Origin: Astrothelium macrocarpum
Taxonomy: Eukaryota; Ascomycota; Dothideomycetes; Trypetheliales; Trypetheliaceae
Direction of reading: 5' to 3'
NCBI GenBank assembly: GCA_021030915.1
Contig: JAGEMR010000040.1
Location: 165,908 to 229,907, forward strand
DNA: 64,000 bases
A model generated the notes under the pieces. The model saw only the letters and a program-made list of their open reading frames with translations, was not told where the DNA came from and did not search any database. This document shows positions 43,682 through 55,340 of the stretch, one piece after another (the stretch's first letter is position 1; the number at the start of each line of letters is the position of its first letter). The position numbers were made by a program, and so were the translations under genes.

Positions 43682-45152
43682 ATGGAGAGGCGTCTCAAGA
43701 AGATTTTTCATCGGCCCAGGAAGAATCCAGGAGGTCTTTCAGAGCCAACGGAAACACACCCGTCTCCTCAGAGCACCTTCCTTTCAACGGATTATAGGAA
43801 TGTAGCTTCTGCCTCTACTTCCCTGTCTGAGAGACAAGCTCCGCATCAGGATGGTATGTATCGCTTGCCAGCCTTGAGGACGACATCTCTACTTACATAT
43901 GCGAAAACCCAGTCGAAAGATATGAAGACCAAACTGAAGCAGACCAGGAAAGAGCAGTGTATCAGTATGGCAATCTCCTACGGCATTTCCAGGAAATAAA
44001 TCTTGGACATGATTCTCCGCAGCGTAAGTTAGCGCTTTTGAAGTTTGCTCATTCGTAGGAGGCTAATGTGATGCAGAATCTCGCGCCAGCGGTGAGAGAT
44101 ATGAGAGAACAAATAAAAACCTTAGCGTCGACTATCCAGCACATGGCAGTTATTCCACACAAGGTCACCGCTCAACAGACCGTCCGGTTCAGAAGTCTTC
44201 GAGGGCACCTCCGCGATCTCATCAGTGTTCGCTAAGTCCCATGTGTGCCATTTCGCTTTCCCTGTGTTGACTTGGTATAGCTTTGTCTAGGCGCGAGAAT
44301 GGAAAAGTGGGCGCGCCGACCGATGATCATCAGAAAAGCCCCGTCATACCTTCAAATCCCTTCCAAGATCGAGAGACTCCTCTGCAACCAGCCTCAGCTC
44401 AGTCCCGTACCTCTACCAACAGCGAGCCATCGCATTCCTTAATAGAGTCTGAGGTTATAGAGTCGCAAGCACAAGTATTACCAAACAGACAAGATCCCGG
44501 TGATCTGGCTCTTTCCAAGTCGACAAAGCGCTCATACCTTGTGGAAAATGCCAAGAGTCGTCCGTCGCTCAATGGCATTGTCAATCTTGAAAACAGTGAA
44601 GACACAACAGTCGACGTTCACTGGGCTCCCGCTGTGACTCACAACACGGTGCATAGAGCGGTACATCATATCCGTGAGGAACACATCACACGTGAGATCC
44701 ACACTCACGATTACTTCCACCGAATCCTACCAGTCATTGATGTCGAGGTCCTCCCGCCAAGACATTTCGTTCCTTCTGCCACGGATCCAAGTCAGCTGAT
44801 TGAGGTTCCGGGCAATGCCATACCAGGACGCAGAGACGATGATGACCAGAGGATGCGACATTGGTTCATCGCTCGGGCTGTAGAAGAAGCGCAGATTGAT
44901 CAATCAAAGCGAAGTCAAGGACCGCGTAAATTTACTACTAGAGAGTTCAAAGACGGCGAGGGAGCTCATTATGAGTGGATTGGCGAAGATGGGGTGGAAA
45001 GATCGACAACAACTTGGATTCATCCACCAACCGTTGAGGAGGGCGGTAGAAAGACCGGACAAACTGTTCCATTTCATCTTGGAAGTGAGGATCCAAGCCA
45101 AGACGGTTTCAGACCAGAGGATTTCTCGGAGAGCTCCTCAGATATCCGCTGA
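43682..45152 (+). CDS. Allergen-like module protein (long form)
   Basis: Four exons: 43682-43853, 43913-44023, 44077-about 44226 and 44281-45152, giving about 434 aa. The first two introns are clear (GTATGT...CCCAG; GTAAGT...ATGCAG). The third donor is weak: GTTCGC at 44227 gives a 54-bp intron, and a GTGCCA at 44245 gives 36 bp; both keep the frame. The N-terminus is basic (MERRLKKIFHRPRKNPGG), followed by polar, Ser-rich disordered sequence. The conserved module is in the last exon (VHWAPAVTHNTVHRAVHHI, EEHITREIHTHDYFHRILPV and VEVLPPRHF), followed by an acidic/Arg segment and YEWIGEDGVERSTTTW. The module is found in many ascomycete proteins of unknown function and aligns with part of the divergent neighbour. 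Confidence 0.8.
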
Positions 45153-45348
45153 ACCGTTGAAGGGCGAGACCGCTATTACTTGGGGATTAAGCCACAGATT
45201 GTAACATACCTTTTATAGGGAAAATTTGACGCGTCAGGTACTGTGCAGAGCTCAGCTGCAAAGCAAACAGTTTTTTGGCCAGTCAACCAAACGAACACCT
45301 CTATCTCAAAATTAATGTAAACTTGATACATATTTTTAGTGAAAGGGG

Positions 45349-47964
45349 GCTTGGCTGCATACATGGGCAAATAGTATGGTATTATATGGTACTATATGGC
45401 CTACCATATAACGCTTATCTTGTAAGTCTTATCTGGTAATACAGTATAAGGATTTTCTTATTCTGCCTATAAGGTAATATCATATAAAATCTTGGTATAT
45501 AATAGGGATATGAAAATTCTGCAATCTGTAATATTCATTTATTTTTATATATTTATGTAATTAATATAAATGTTTTAAAATTATTATATTTGAGAATATC
45601 ATATTATATCTTCAGAATTCTCATTTTAATAGTCATTAGAATCTTTCAATTTTTATAATATTATTATTATCATTTAATTAAGGGATTTATTATCATTATA
45701 ATCAGAATAAAAACGAAAAATTTGTGAAAAAATCATATTCAATTATAATATATATGATGATTATTTTATTATTAATAAAAATTATATTAAAAATCATATT
45801 AGTCAGAAATATTCTATTATTTCAAATTTTTTAATCTTTTAATATTTCCATCAAATTCAGATTTCTGTAATATTAATCAGAAGAGATTCTTTAGATATTC
45901 TTAGAAATAGATTTAATCAGTAAATTTATAATAAAATTATTATTGAATTATTGATAAAAAGAAGGTTACCGTTTTTAATAATTGAATGGACTGAATTTAG
46001 AAATCTGATTCTAATCTATAATTTAATAATTGAAGATTCTTTTATTATTTTAAGAAAAATAATTTTCAGATTTATTATAATCAATTTTAATTTATATCAA
46101 GAATAGATTAAAAATAACCTTTTTTCTATTATTAGGTCAATTTATATAATCACAGATTTTTGGATCTCATTTTATAGATATTTTTTATTAATTATATACG
46201 TATAATAAATTAATAATGATTATAAATTATAAAAAATGTTTTTATCATTTTTTGAATATAAATAGAATCATATTAAAAAATGATAAATTGATTTGATTAT
46301 AAATATTTTTGAAAAATTTGAAATTATTTTAAAATTAGACTGATATATTAATGATAATATTATTTCAAATAATATATATCTTATAATTCTATCAATAATA
46401 TTAATTATTAAAAGAATTGATTTTTATTTTATTAAAAGAAGAATTCGTTATTTTAATTATATTATTAATCTTTTTTTATAAATCTTTTTTTTAATTAAAT
46501 CCAAAAAAATTTTATAAATAATTTTTGAATTTATAATAAAAATCATTGGCCAGAATTTTATAAAACCATTTATAATAATTCTAATAATAAATCAGAATTA
46601 ATTTTTATCAATTAAAATAATATCTTTATAATCATAATTATAATCTTAAAAATAGAATAAAAAAAGAAGAATTAATATAATCTCAATTTTTAAAGATTTT
46701 ATTGGAATTAAAAATAATATAATTTTATAAAAATTATATAATTTTATATTATGAATTAAAAATTCTTCAATTTATATTAATTTTTGGAATCAAATTATAA
46801 ATTTAAAATTAAAAATTGATAATAATATATATTGATTTTTATAATATTAAATAATTCATAAAATTATAAAAATAAAGAATAAAATTATATAATTTATGAT
46901 AGAATATGAGAAAGATTTAAAAAAGATTAAATTTATAATTCTAAATTGGAATTTTTTTGATAAAATTCATATATTTTTTGAGAATTTTTTATCAGTCATT
47001 TTATGAATAGAAGATAAAAAATTTTTTATATCATAAATTCTTAAAATAATGGATATTATTCTCTTATTTTATGAGAAGAAAAAGAAAAAATATTCAAAAT
47101 CTGAATTTTATAATTTTAAAATATTGTATTTAATTAAAATGAAATAATTCTTGATTGATAAATATTATCAGAAATCAGATGAAATATCTATTTATATAAT
47201 AATAATTATATTAGATTCTGTAAAAAAAATAATTTATATTAAATAGAATTGGCCATTTATTTGATACAGTCGTTATTTTGAAAAAAATAAAATTATTTTT
47301 GAAAAGAATTATAAGATTATTATTTTGCCATATTTTTTATTTATTGAAGAATCTTTTAAATCATTAATAAAATCTTTTAATGAATTTATAAAATTAAAGA
47401 ATAATTTAAAAATGGAAAAATCAGTAATTTCTGAAATTGATAATTTTATAAATTTCATTAATATAGATATTACTGTCTTTTTAGATGAAGATTATAAATC
47501 TACATTTTTAGAATGATGATGCGAATCAGAATAGAGATTTAGATATTCTAAATTTAATAAAATGGCTATTGTAATCCTTTCAATTCCTGCAGAATCAGCA
47601 GAGCCTGAAAGAACCTTCTCTGGGGTTAGAAGGATTTGCTCATAGGACAGATTAAGATTTATTTGTTCAAAGATTGAATAGATTGAATGCGTGACTAACT
47701 GATTCAGAGAGGATCATATTAAACATGGAGGCATGACTGGATCAGCTTTAATATCAAGAGAGATTGAAGAAACTTTCGATAGTGATGAAGATACTCTAAT
47801 AGGACTTTCTGAGAGCCTATAACTACTACTCTCCTTATCTTATTTGGTACTATCTCACTATCTTGCTTATATGATATTAGTAGGTCAAGTAATCTGGTAA
47901 TCTAGTATGGCCAAGGGAGAGGTCCTTGGCAGGCCAACACCATATGCCCATGTATGGCTTGGCT
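45349..47964. mobile_element. hAT DNA transposon, decayed, with TIRs and 8-bp TSD
   Basis: The element spans about 45357-47956 (2.6 kb). CATACATGGGCA at 45358-45369 is matched by its reverse complement TGCCCATGTATG at 47945-47956. Directly outside them is the perfect 8-bp duplication GCTTGGCT (45349-45356 and 47957-47964), the size made by hAT transposases. The left end has one extra G between the duplication and the repeat. The interior from about 45.5 to 47.55 kb is extremely AT-rich, many 60-base blocks having around 10-20 percent G+C. The last 400 bp have ordinary composition and encode the hAT C-terminal dimerisation region. The insertion lies in the short convergent space between the allergen-like gene and glyoxalase II and damages neither. 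Confidence 0.88.
47325..47821 (+). pseudogene. hAT transposase C-terminal remnant
   Basis: One frame reads through a recognisable hAT C-terminus: MAIVILSIPAESAEPERTFS followed by GVRRICS, a stop, DRLRFICSKIE, a stop, and further on FREDHIKH to a final stop near 47821. Several stops (TGATGA at about 47514-47519, TAG after RRICS) stand where hAT proteins have Trp, as expected from G to A change. Upstream (47325-47516) the same frame remains open but consists almost only of AT-type codons (Lys, Asn, Ile, Phe). No intact transposase could be made. Confidence 0.85.
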
Positions 47965-48083
47965 CTACGGAGGGTGTTTTAATGAGGGCTTAGAAGCCGT
48001 ATAGTACGGTACAACAATATGGCAGAAGTACAAATTGATGGATATGGAAATGAAATGCTTCTTCGACAGCTGTAAATACGTCG

Positions 48084-49304
48084 TCACGAGGCATTCTTCA
48101 TTTCACGAAGCTTTGCCATAACGTCTACGGGATCCTTTAGGCCAACGACTTTCTGGACATCTGGGTCCTGAGAGATGTTAATACCAAGTATTCTAGAAGT
48201 CACGAAAGTCCGAGAACTTACAGTAACTCTCATGAAGACGTTGTGGTTCTGCGTGCTTGTCAGCTACTGTCATCACATGTCGATGTAGTTTCTAATGTAT
48301 ACCTTTTCGTCCCCAATTGTGAATTTGCCCTGGGTCTCCTTGTTCTTATTTGCAAATGCTTCCAGATTCTTGATGCTTTCGTTTTGTAGAACCGTGGTGC
48401 CGAACTTGACGTTGCCTTTGGTGTACTCGTGACCAGGCTGACATCAATTAGCATTCACATGTAGATTCATAGGGAAGTTAAGGGGATAGATAGGATTGGC
48501 GAGCGCACAAAAACTTTAGTATCATCCGGTAAACCTGCTAGTGTCTCATTCAGAGCTCTGTGCATCTGTTGAGCATTCCCTTCGAAGAACCGTCCGCATC
48601 CTTACAAAGCTACCGGTCAGTAGCTAAATTGGCTTGTGACCAGAATTCTCCAACGTACCTCCGATAAAGAGGGTGTCACCAGTGAATACAGCCCGATCAT
48701 TGCCGTCCTCAAAAAGATAGCAAATACTGTCTTGGGTATGACATGGAGTATGGAGTGCTTTTACTTTTATCTTGTCTCCTACAGTAAAAGTCTCCCCATG
48801 CGTAGGTGTTTTGGTGACCTTGTCGCAGTCTTTGCCGCCAATTACTGGTATATTGAAATGTTTGAGCTTTCGTCAAATTAGCAAACCCCTCCAAGATTTG
48901 ACAAGTAAACGAACAATTTCCGAGTTTCCTCCTGCATGATCGTGATGGCTGTACTACTATCAGTCTATCTCTTTAGTCGGTTTGTTCTCGTGACCTACTG
49001 ATGCGTATTTATGATACTCCCAAGCTTAATGTTACCAGAAGCAGTCTGGTCCTTCAAGACTGGAAGCACTCTGGAAAACCCGTCAGTCCATGCTTCGCGT
49101 CAAGTTCTTAAGAGAACCAATGACCGACTCTGGTGGACTAGCAGGATCGATTACGATTGCGTCTTTGGAAGAATCATCGACGACGAGGTACGCATAGTTG
49201 TTACCTGTCCCCTCCCCTGAACATCGCAATCAGAGTTGGTCTTGTAAGTATCACAGGTCAGATTTCAGAATAAACGAACACATAGGTATAGAGCTTATAT
49301 GCAT
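48084..49304 (-). CDS. GLO2: Hydroxyacylglutathione hydrolase (glyoxalase II)
   Basis: Zinc metallo-beta-lactamase-fold enzyme hydrolysing S-lactoylglutathione to lactate and glutathione, the second step of methylglyoxal detoxification. Nine exons: 49304-49280, 49216-49118, 49068-48999, 48948-48903, 48866-48659, 48600-48509, 48437-48303, 48248-48222 and 48167-48084, giving 261 aa. Splicing assembles [20 protein letters not shown], the metal motif THHHHDH (across an intron at the third His), [29 protein letters not shown] + CGRFFEG, and [12 protein letters not shown], ending [12 protein letters not shown]. Metal ligands are all present. The start is the cytosolic-type ATG; no targeting peptide is evident. 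The third intron (49117-49069) uses acceptor CAGAG, and the fifth (48902-48867) is only 36 bp with donor GTCAAA; these two are the least certain. The 3' end is 120 bp from the hAT element. Confidence 0.93.
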
Positions 49305-49839
49305 CGCGCGGGCAAAAGTGACCTGCGGGGCTTCAGTACTGGTACTCCTGCAATGTCATACGTCGAATAGCTAGGCTCACGGTTGCAACGAGAAGATTGG
49401 CTGGCTTTCGTGAAGCTCGTGCGATCTGGGAAAAAAGGCTCATGAATGACGATGGATAAAGAAAATAGTTGGGCTCCTGATCACTAATTTACTCGAAGTA
49501 CATGCATGCAGCGGAACATAAATTATGATGATGCCGAGCAAGATGACGTCGAACCACCCGATTTGCATTAGGTATACCTGATCCCTGTACAACAGCATTG
49601 ATTCCTGTAGTAAAGTACCTCGATTCGAATAGAATGTTTGGCTTAACACATCTTTAAATTGGATTATAAACGCTTCACTACTGAGTCGAAAATGTCCACA
49701 CAACAATCGAGATATGCTTTTCCATGCAACGTTCAGAGCCAAGTTATTCTTAGCAACGTAATCTTCGTGACGAAGTATAAGGTATAATACAGAGTTGAAT
49801 AGAAAGGCAAACGCAATGAGACCAGCGTTCGTTGCGTCG
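49305..49839. other. Intergenic, no gene seen
   Basis: Promoter side of GLO2 and 3' flank of SCC3 (same strand). A minus-strand frame at 49440-49742 has hydrophobic stretches but no start context, homology or splice support. Confidence 0.5.
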
Positions 49840-52800
49840 TCAATCCCCTATCACGCTTTCAGTATGATTATTTTCGGCTTCACTCTCGACGCCGTTCGTT
49901 TCTGCTTGGCCCTCAAGTTGATGGTCAGTACCTTCTTCACCAACTTCTGGCGACTGCTGATCTTCGTCGTCGCCCATATCTTCTTGGTCGTCTTCAACTG
50001 AAATCGTTTCGTTTGAAATCGGTTTCTTCCCATTGCTTGCTTCGACACCGCGCCCATTCCTGCCCGGGTCCTTATTCTTGCTGCGTGCTTTCTTGGCTTG
50101 TCCTGTGTTTGCTTTCTCAAGGTACGACACAACTTCTCTCCAATTGGGACCTAACCTTGTCTTGTTTCTTTCAAGCAGTTTCCTTGCTCTACGCGCATCA
50201 ATGACACCGCTTAAGGCAGCAAGCACAAGCCTGCTGCCGAGCCCACATAGCCTTTTCTCTGAAGTGAGAAGATTCCGACGTTTTCTTGAAAGCTTGTCGT
50301 TGCCAATACCCGTTCCCTCTCCATCTCTGTCATCTCCGCTTTCACTCTCGTCATCGTTGCCCTCCTCCTCACTTTCAGGGTCGTCATCGATTTTAGCCTC
50401 AGCTTCATCTTCTTCGACATCTGAGTCTGAGACTTCTATCGAACGACCAGCTTTTCCTGCAAAGTCTTTCTCTGCAGTTGCCAGTAGCCTCAATACCATT
50501 GCTTGAGTATGAGTAGGAATCTCGCTAATCAAGGACAGATAATCCGTGTTCCAACCACCCTGCTCAACTGCTCGCGCTGGTTTAGCCGTTCTTAGTGCGG
50601 AGGGAAACATGATACAAACGTCAAGGAGAACATCAACCAGCGCACATGTTACATCATCCAGACCTTGTATTGCCTTTGGTTTCGCTTTTGAGCCCGGTCT
50701 GCCATTTAGTCTTGACTCGAGGACTTCGCCAATGCCTGACATAAGGGCATCTCGTCGCTCTGCCAGGACTTCCAGCTGTACAGGGTGTAGAAGTGGTGAG
50801 CTAGCATTGGCCGAGACAATGGCCTTCTTGATATCAGCCAATTTCCACATAAAATAAAACATGAGCGAAGTCGCAGCATTTACAGCAATGCCATCTTCAA
50901 GATTATCCGGATCGGATCTGGAGAGATTCGAAGCAGAGCCAGCGCGATGAACTAGGGACAACAGTATTGCAATAGCATCAGCATGCTGGTCCGGCACATT
51001 CGAGGAAGCTTCCTTCCGAGATTTTGATTTATGAGGTGTCGTTGTTGATGGAGCCTCAAGAGTCGATGTGCAATCGGCGATCCTAGCCAGATTGGCAATA
51101 CGCAAGACCGTATTCGATAGAGACTCTAAATTTGCAGCTGACATATTTCCTCGGGTCTTTAAATTATCGTTTGTCCCAAAGGCATGGAGGGCAGCTGTTG
51201 TTGTTTCCCAGAGTGATTGCAGCTTAGGTTCTGTGACTTCATCCAGGACGTCAAAGTTTTTGGCATGCATGAGTGCTGTCGTAGCCTCGTTTAGAACGTC
51301 TCCACTACCGTGGGTAAGGAACTGTCTATTGATGTCATCTAACAAAGACGCAAAGGTGGTCGAATCCTGCCTCAATTCTTGAAAGATTTCGAGATTCAGT
51401 ATATGGCCCAATCGAAGAACTGCCGTTGCCGATTCAGGAGCAGCACCGAACTTTTGAAGGAGTCGCGGTATTAGAGATGCCAAATGGCGGGCAGTGTCTT
51501 CTTGAATTTCAAGCAGCTCTTCCCGGCGAGCTTTGGTTTTTTTGATTTTCTTGTCCGCTAATTCTTCAATGGCTTCAGTAAGCGAGATCTTAACGGACGC
51601 CCCAAGAATTTCGAGGAGAATGACTTCTTCCCTTTCGTTAAGCTTGCACTCGCGCCTGAGGGCTGCTTCGGGATCATCACGATTGCGATTTGGTCTGGCT
51701 TGTGTGTGATCAAATAGAAGATAGCCTGCTAAAGTCTGCCACTGCTTAACCTCAGGTATTGCGTCACACAGAGCTTGTGCAGCAAGTGAAAACCGTGTTT
51801 CTGTTTTTGTAATCTCGAATGATTGCACTGCTATGTGAGTCTGCTTGCTATTAGCATCGACTGAGGTAATCTCAGGCCCATCATAAGTTTCAAGGGCCTC
51901 GACCAGACACTTTAATTTCAACCATCCTGGTTGAAGGGTTGTAAAATCGTCAGGAGAACTCGCGAGCGCCTCGAGTGTTTCTTTGTCACCTATTTCCTCA
52001 AGCTTTGACTCGTAATGGTCGTTGATGCTCTCCGCAAAGAAACCGACGATAGCTTTCCTTACGCGAGATTCAGAGTCGAAAATCAATTGACCGACCGAAT
52101 CGATATCGTTGGGCTCAAGCAGACCAGCGTCTCGGAGAACATCAACCAACTCCACCGCTGAAGCTCTAACACTGGCTTCCGCATCGCTGGTCGCCATCTC
52201 GACAATGCGTGCTCGAAATCGCTCTGTGAAGGCCCGGAGACCACCTAGCTTATCCTTATCTTTGTACAGACGTAGTAATTGTTTGAGGTCTTCCAGACGA
52301 ATGGATGCGGACGAATCACTAAGAAGCCAGCCCAGGTATCGCAGGTGTTGACCGTCGAAGAAGTATTCGGGGTATATCGTAATCCAATCGCCTATTGCTA
52401 TGATGTTCTCTGCCCTGATCTTGGGATCAACATCACGATAGCGGTGAATAAAAGTAGTATCAAGCCAAGGTGAGATCAGCTCATCAAGCTTCTCGCGTTG
52501 TTTCTGAACTTCCTTGGCCTTGTTCTCCAATGCAGCAATCCGACCCTTGTTTGTCCGGCTCTTTTTGCGCTCCGCCTCCACTTGTCGTAAAGTTTGAGCC
52601 GCACTGTCCACGAGGCTTCGGCCAACATCTGCGAGTCCGGCGATTATTGCGCAGCATATGACAGTGGAAGTATGTCGAAAAGGCCGAGTAGATGCCGATG
52701 TCATTACTGGGAGCCACGCCAGCAGATTTTGCAGGAATTCAACTTTGGATACCAGTAAATCCTCCACAGGGAAATTGCAGATGACGCTTCGGAAGAAGCC

Positions 52801-53410
52801 GGTTAGGCGTTTCCTAAAAACGGTGGTGCCTTTGCCCTTTGCAATAAGTGGGTAGTCTACGACACTTTGCTGTCGCGCAATTCAGTATTGTGTATTTTGC
52901 GACAAGGACGAAGGTCTACTCACCGCTTGAAACTCGTCTTGAATAGTGCTTAAACGACCACTGGCATTATCTGGATCACGAATGTCGTCTACATCGACAT
53001 TGATGTTGCAGCCAGCAGCTTGAAGGGCAAGATTTACCAACTCAGCGACAGAAGCAGCTTCGTCCAATTTAAATCTTTTGGTCCACTCTGCCATCACTTC
53101 TTCCTCCGGGCGTCCCATAACGAAGACTTGGCCTGTAAAACAACGTTAGCGCGGTTTATGAATGTGGGGCCATTCACCATTACCAAACAATCCTTCTACT
53201 TCCGGTCCAGAAGGAGCAGGGGTTTTAGCTCCCCGTCGAGACTGCTTTGGCCTGCCATTTGTCGTCCTTATCGCTAGGTTGATTGTAGAACCATTTGCTC
53301 TTGATTTCTTTGCGACAGGTTTATTGCGCGCCGCCTTTGTCGAACGGCTCGAGCGTCTTTTCTCTCTCGTTTCCTCTTCGTCTGGCTCGCCTTCGGTGTC
53401 CTGCTCTGAG

Positions 53411-53443
<33 letters not shown>

Positions 53444-53622
53444 GCATCATCATCTTCTAGGCCGATGCCTTCGTCATCTTCGTCTGAGCGCTTTCGCTTG
53501 GTTGGACCCAATGGCGTAACATCGGCGAATCGTTTAGGTTGTTTGGAGACACGTCCGGATGTACGCCGGCTCGCATTGGGGCCTTCGGCTTCTACGGGAG
53601 ACGGCTGAGGGGATGAAGCCAT
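49840..53622 (-). CDS. SCC3: Cohesin subunit Scc3/STAG
   Basis: Core cohesin subunit binding the kleisin, needed for sister-chromatid cohesion. Exons 53622-53184, 53132-52924 and 52869-49840; introns are 51 and 54 bp, giving 1,225 aa. The N-terminal 150 residues are disordered and basic/acidic, with a long Asp run (about residues 55-80) encoded by an ATC/GAT microsatellite. The STAG region follows: VMAEWTKRFKLDEAASVAEL, TTVFRKRLTGFFRSVI and ISPWLDTTFIHRYRDVDPKI, then HEAT-like helices (SVRASAVELVDVLRDAGL; SRVRKAIVGFFAESINDHYE). The C-terminus is acidic and disordered (DDPESEEEGNDDESESGD). The start at ATG 53622 rather than the in-frame TTG further upstream. Size and domain order match fungal orthologues. 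Divergent from UreD, 552 bp apart. Confidence 0.95.
53411..53457. repeat. Trinucleotide (TCA/ATC)n microsatellite in SCC3 coding sequence
   Basis: About ten uninterrupted TCA units at 53411-53442, then GCATCATCATC. On the coding (minus) strand this is a run of GAT codons giving consecutive Asp residues in the disordered N-terminus of Scc3, interrupted by one Ala. Length change by slippage would alter only the Asp run. Confidence 0.9.
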
Positions 53623-54174
53623 GACAGGCGTTCGAAATGTAGATTTTAACGCGTCCTGCGCCCGTAGATTGAACGCGCCTCTGGCTTTTGAGACGTCGGG
53701 CAAGATCCGCGCCTGGTAATTGATGTTGGCTTTTAGTACAAGGCAGCAAACATTCTGAAATGAATGCGATGACGATCACGAAGGATTGGTGAGGCAGTGA
53801 AGGGACATGTTTTTCAAAGAAAGGGCGGGATATGCGCAGGAAGAAAGTCGCGCGTTTGTGATGATAGTAGAAAGCACGCCCCGCCTTTTGCGCCACAACA
53901 CCAAGCCCTAAAATGAACCAAGAAACGTGAACAGTCAAGCACGGACCAGATCCTTTTCACTTTCACCACATCCTGAATTAGGCTGTCGTGTGAAGCGTCA
54001 TTGTTAATGCCTCGAGCCGCTTGTCGTCCAAAGCAATTGGCTTCCAGGACCATTCGAAAGCGGCATATTCATTCCCATCACTGAATTTCTTAGGCTTCAG
54101 CCAAAGCCGTTTGACAATGGTCCCCAACAGTCTCCAGATCATCATTGGTATATTGTCTATTATATAGGATCTGC
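53623..54174. other. Divergent promoter region, SCC3 and UreD
   Basis: 552 bp between divergent start codons. Overlapping antisense frames (53534-53938, 53814-54053) lack domains. Expected to contain both promoters; no individual element can be assigned by eye. Confidence 0.5.
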
Positions 54175-55272
54175 ATGGCACCATCCGTCTTGGCGATGGT
54201 CTTTCCGTTTTCCAAAGTACCAGGTCAGCCTGGTCATGGTACTGTCACTTTGTCTGTACTTCCACCTGCAACGCCAATCCTTCAGACTTTGTCATACCAA
54301 TATCCGCTCAAGCTCATTGCACCTTCACCAGTTGATCTTGCAGCTACTACGTCGTCTTTTCCACTCATTTCGTCTAACAGGCTAGGCATTGTCCACACCG
54401 TTTTCATCCTTACCTATGGCGGCGGGCTTTTGCCAAATGATCATATATCCTTGCACATTTCTATAGCTTCTGGAGCACGGCTCGTGCTTCTCGCACAGGG
54501 TAGCACAAAAATATTTAAATCGGCGTCTGATTCAACTCCACACTTGCCAAGCTCTTCTTTGGGCAGTCGCCCTGGTAGTTCGCAGCGAATGACTGTTGAT
54601 ATCGGAGATGATGCGGCTCTTTGCTACCTTCCAGATCCGGTACAACCTTTTGCTAATTCTGCTTTCGAGCAATACCAGGCTTTCAACTTGGTCGGAAGTG
54701 CTAGTGGCAGCATTTGCGTATGTGACTGGGTTTGTGAGGGCCGGCCAGCGAGAGGAGAAAGTTGGAGCTTCCTACATTACATGTCGGTGAATGAGGTCTG
54801 GATCTCCTATCCACATGACTCCAAAGACAAGCAACACGGAAACTCTTCAAGAAGACTGATGCTACGCGATAAGTTGATGTTCGATCAAAGAGGCTACATT
54901 GACACAGACTTCGCATCAAAAGTCAACCATTTAGGCATTATTGGAACATTGATCCTTAGAGGCAGTCTGTTCGATGCCTTGGGTCAGTTTTTCCTCGATG
55001 AATTTCGGCACTTGCCAAGAATTGGAGGAAGAGAATGGGAAGGCGATGGCAAGGAGGAGACGGACCGCGAAGTACTCGACAGAAAAGCAAGGCATGAGAG
55101 AGAAGTCATGGATGGCTTGCTATGGACGGTCGCGGCATCAAGAGGAAACGTCGTTATCAAATTTGGAGCCAGGAATGTCGAAGGGGCTCGGAAATGGCTC
55201 GGAAATATGCTCAGGCTAGAAGGAACAATTGAGAGAGCGTTCGGGGAGCGTGCACTGTTATGCCTCCGATAG
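54175..55272 (+). CDS. ureD: Urease accessory protein UreD
   Basis: Cytosolic chaperone that, with UreF and UreG, loads nickel into urease. Single exon, 365 aa from ATG 54175 (an upstream in-frame TTG was not used). Recognisable family regions: a start strand GHGTVTLSVLPPATPILQTL, the beta-rich core TVFILTYGGGLLPNDHISLH, ISIASGARLVLLAQGSTKIF, a central ALCYLPDPVQPFANSAFEQY segment and VCDWVCEGRPARGESWSF, and the C-terminal GGREWEGDGK and NVVIKFGARNVEGARKWLG. The middle MTVDIGDDAALCYLP corresponds to the conserved UreD core. Insertions of low-complexity Ser residues (about 125-140) are usual in fungal homologues. UreF, UreG and urease are not in the window. Confidence 0.93.
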   Translation: MAPSVLAMVFPFSKVPGQPGHGTVTLSVLPPATPILQTLSYQYPLKLIAPSPVDLAATTSSFPLISSNRLGIVHTVFILTYGGGLLPNDHISLHISIASGARLVLLAQGSTKIFKSASDSTPHLPSSSLGSRPGSSQRMTVDIGDDAALCYLPDPVQPFANSAFEQYQAFNLVGSASGSICVCDWVCEGRPARGESWSFLHYMSVNEVWISYPHDSKDKQHGNSSRRLMLRDKLMFDQRGYIDTDFASKVNHLGIIGTLILRGSLFDALGQFFLDEFRHLPRIGGREWEGDGKEETDREVLDRKARHEREVMDGLLWTVAASRGNVVIKFGARNVEGARKWLGNMLRLEGTIERAFGERALLCLR

Positions 55273-55340
55273 GGACCTTTGAAGGGCATTGTTTTTTCAT
55301 CGTAGAGAACATAAGTCTAATCAGTGTATGAAAACTTGTA

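Noticed and set aside
45500..47550. AT-rich interior taken as a mitochondrial DNA insertion (NUMT)
   Set aside because: It is bounded by TIRs and an 8-bp duplication and leads in frame into a hAT transposase end; no mitochondrial gene was recognised.
50033..50506. Plus-strand Ser-rich frame inside SCC3
   Set aside because: Antisense of the acidic C-terminus of Scc3 (Asp/Glu codons read as Ser on the other strand).
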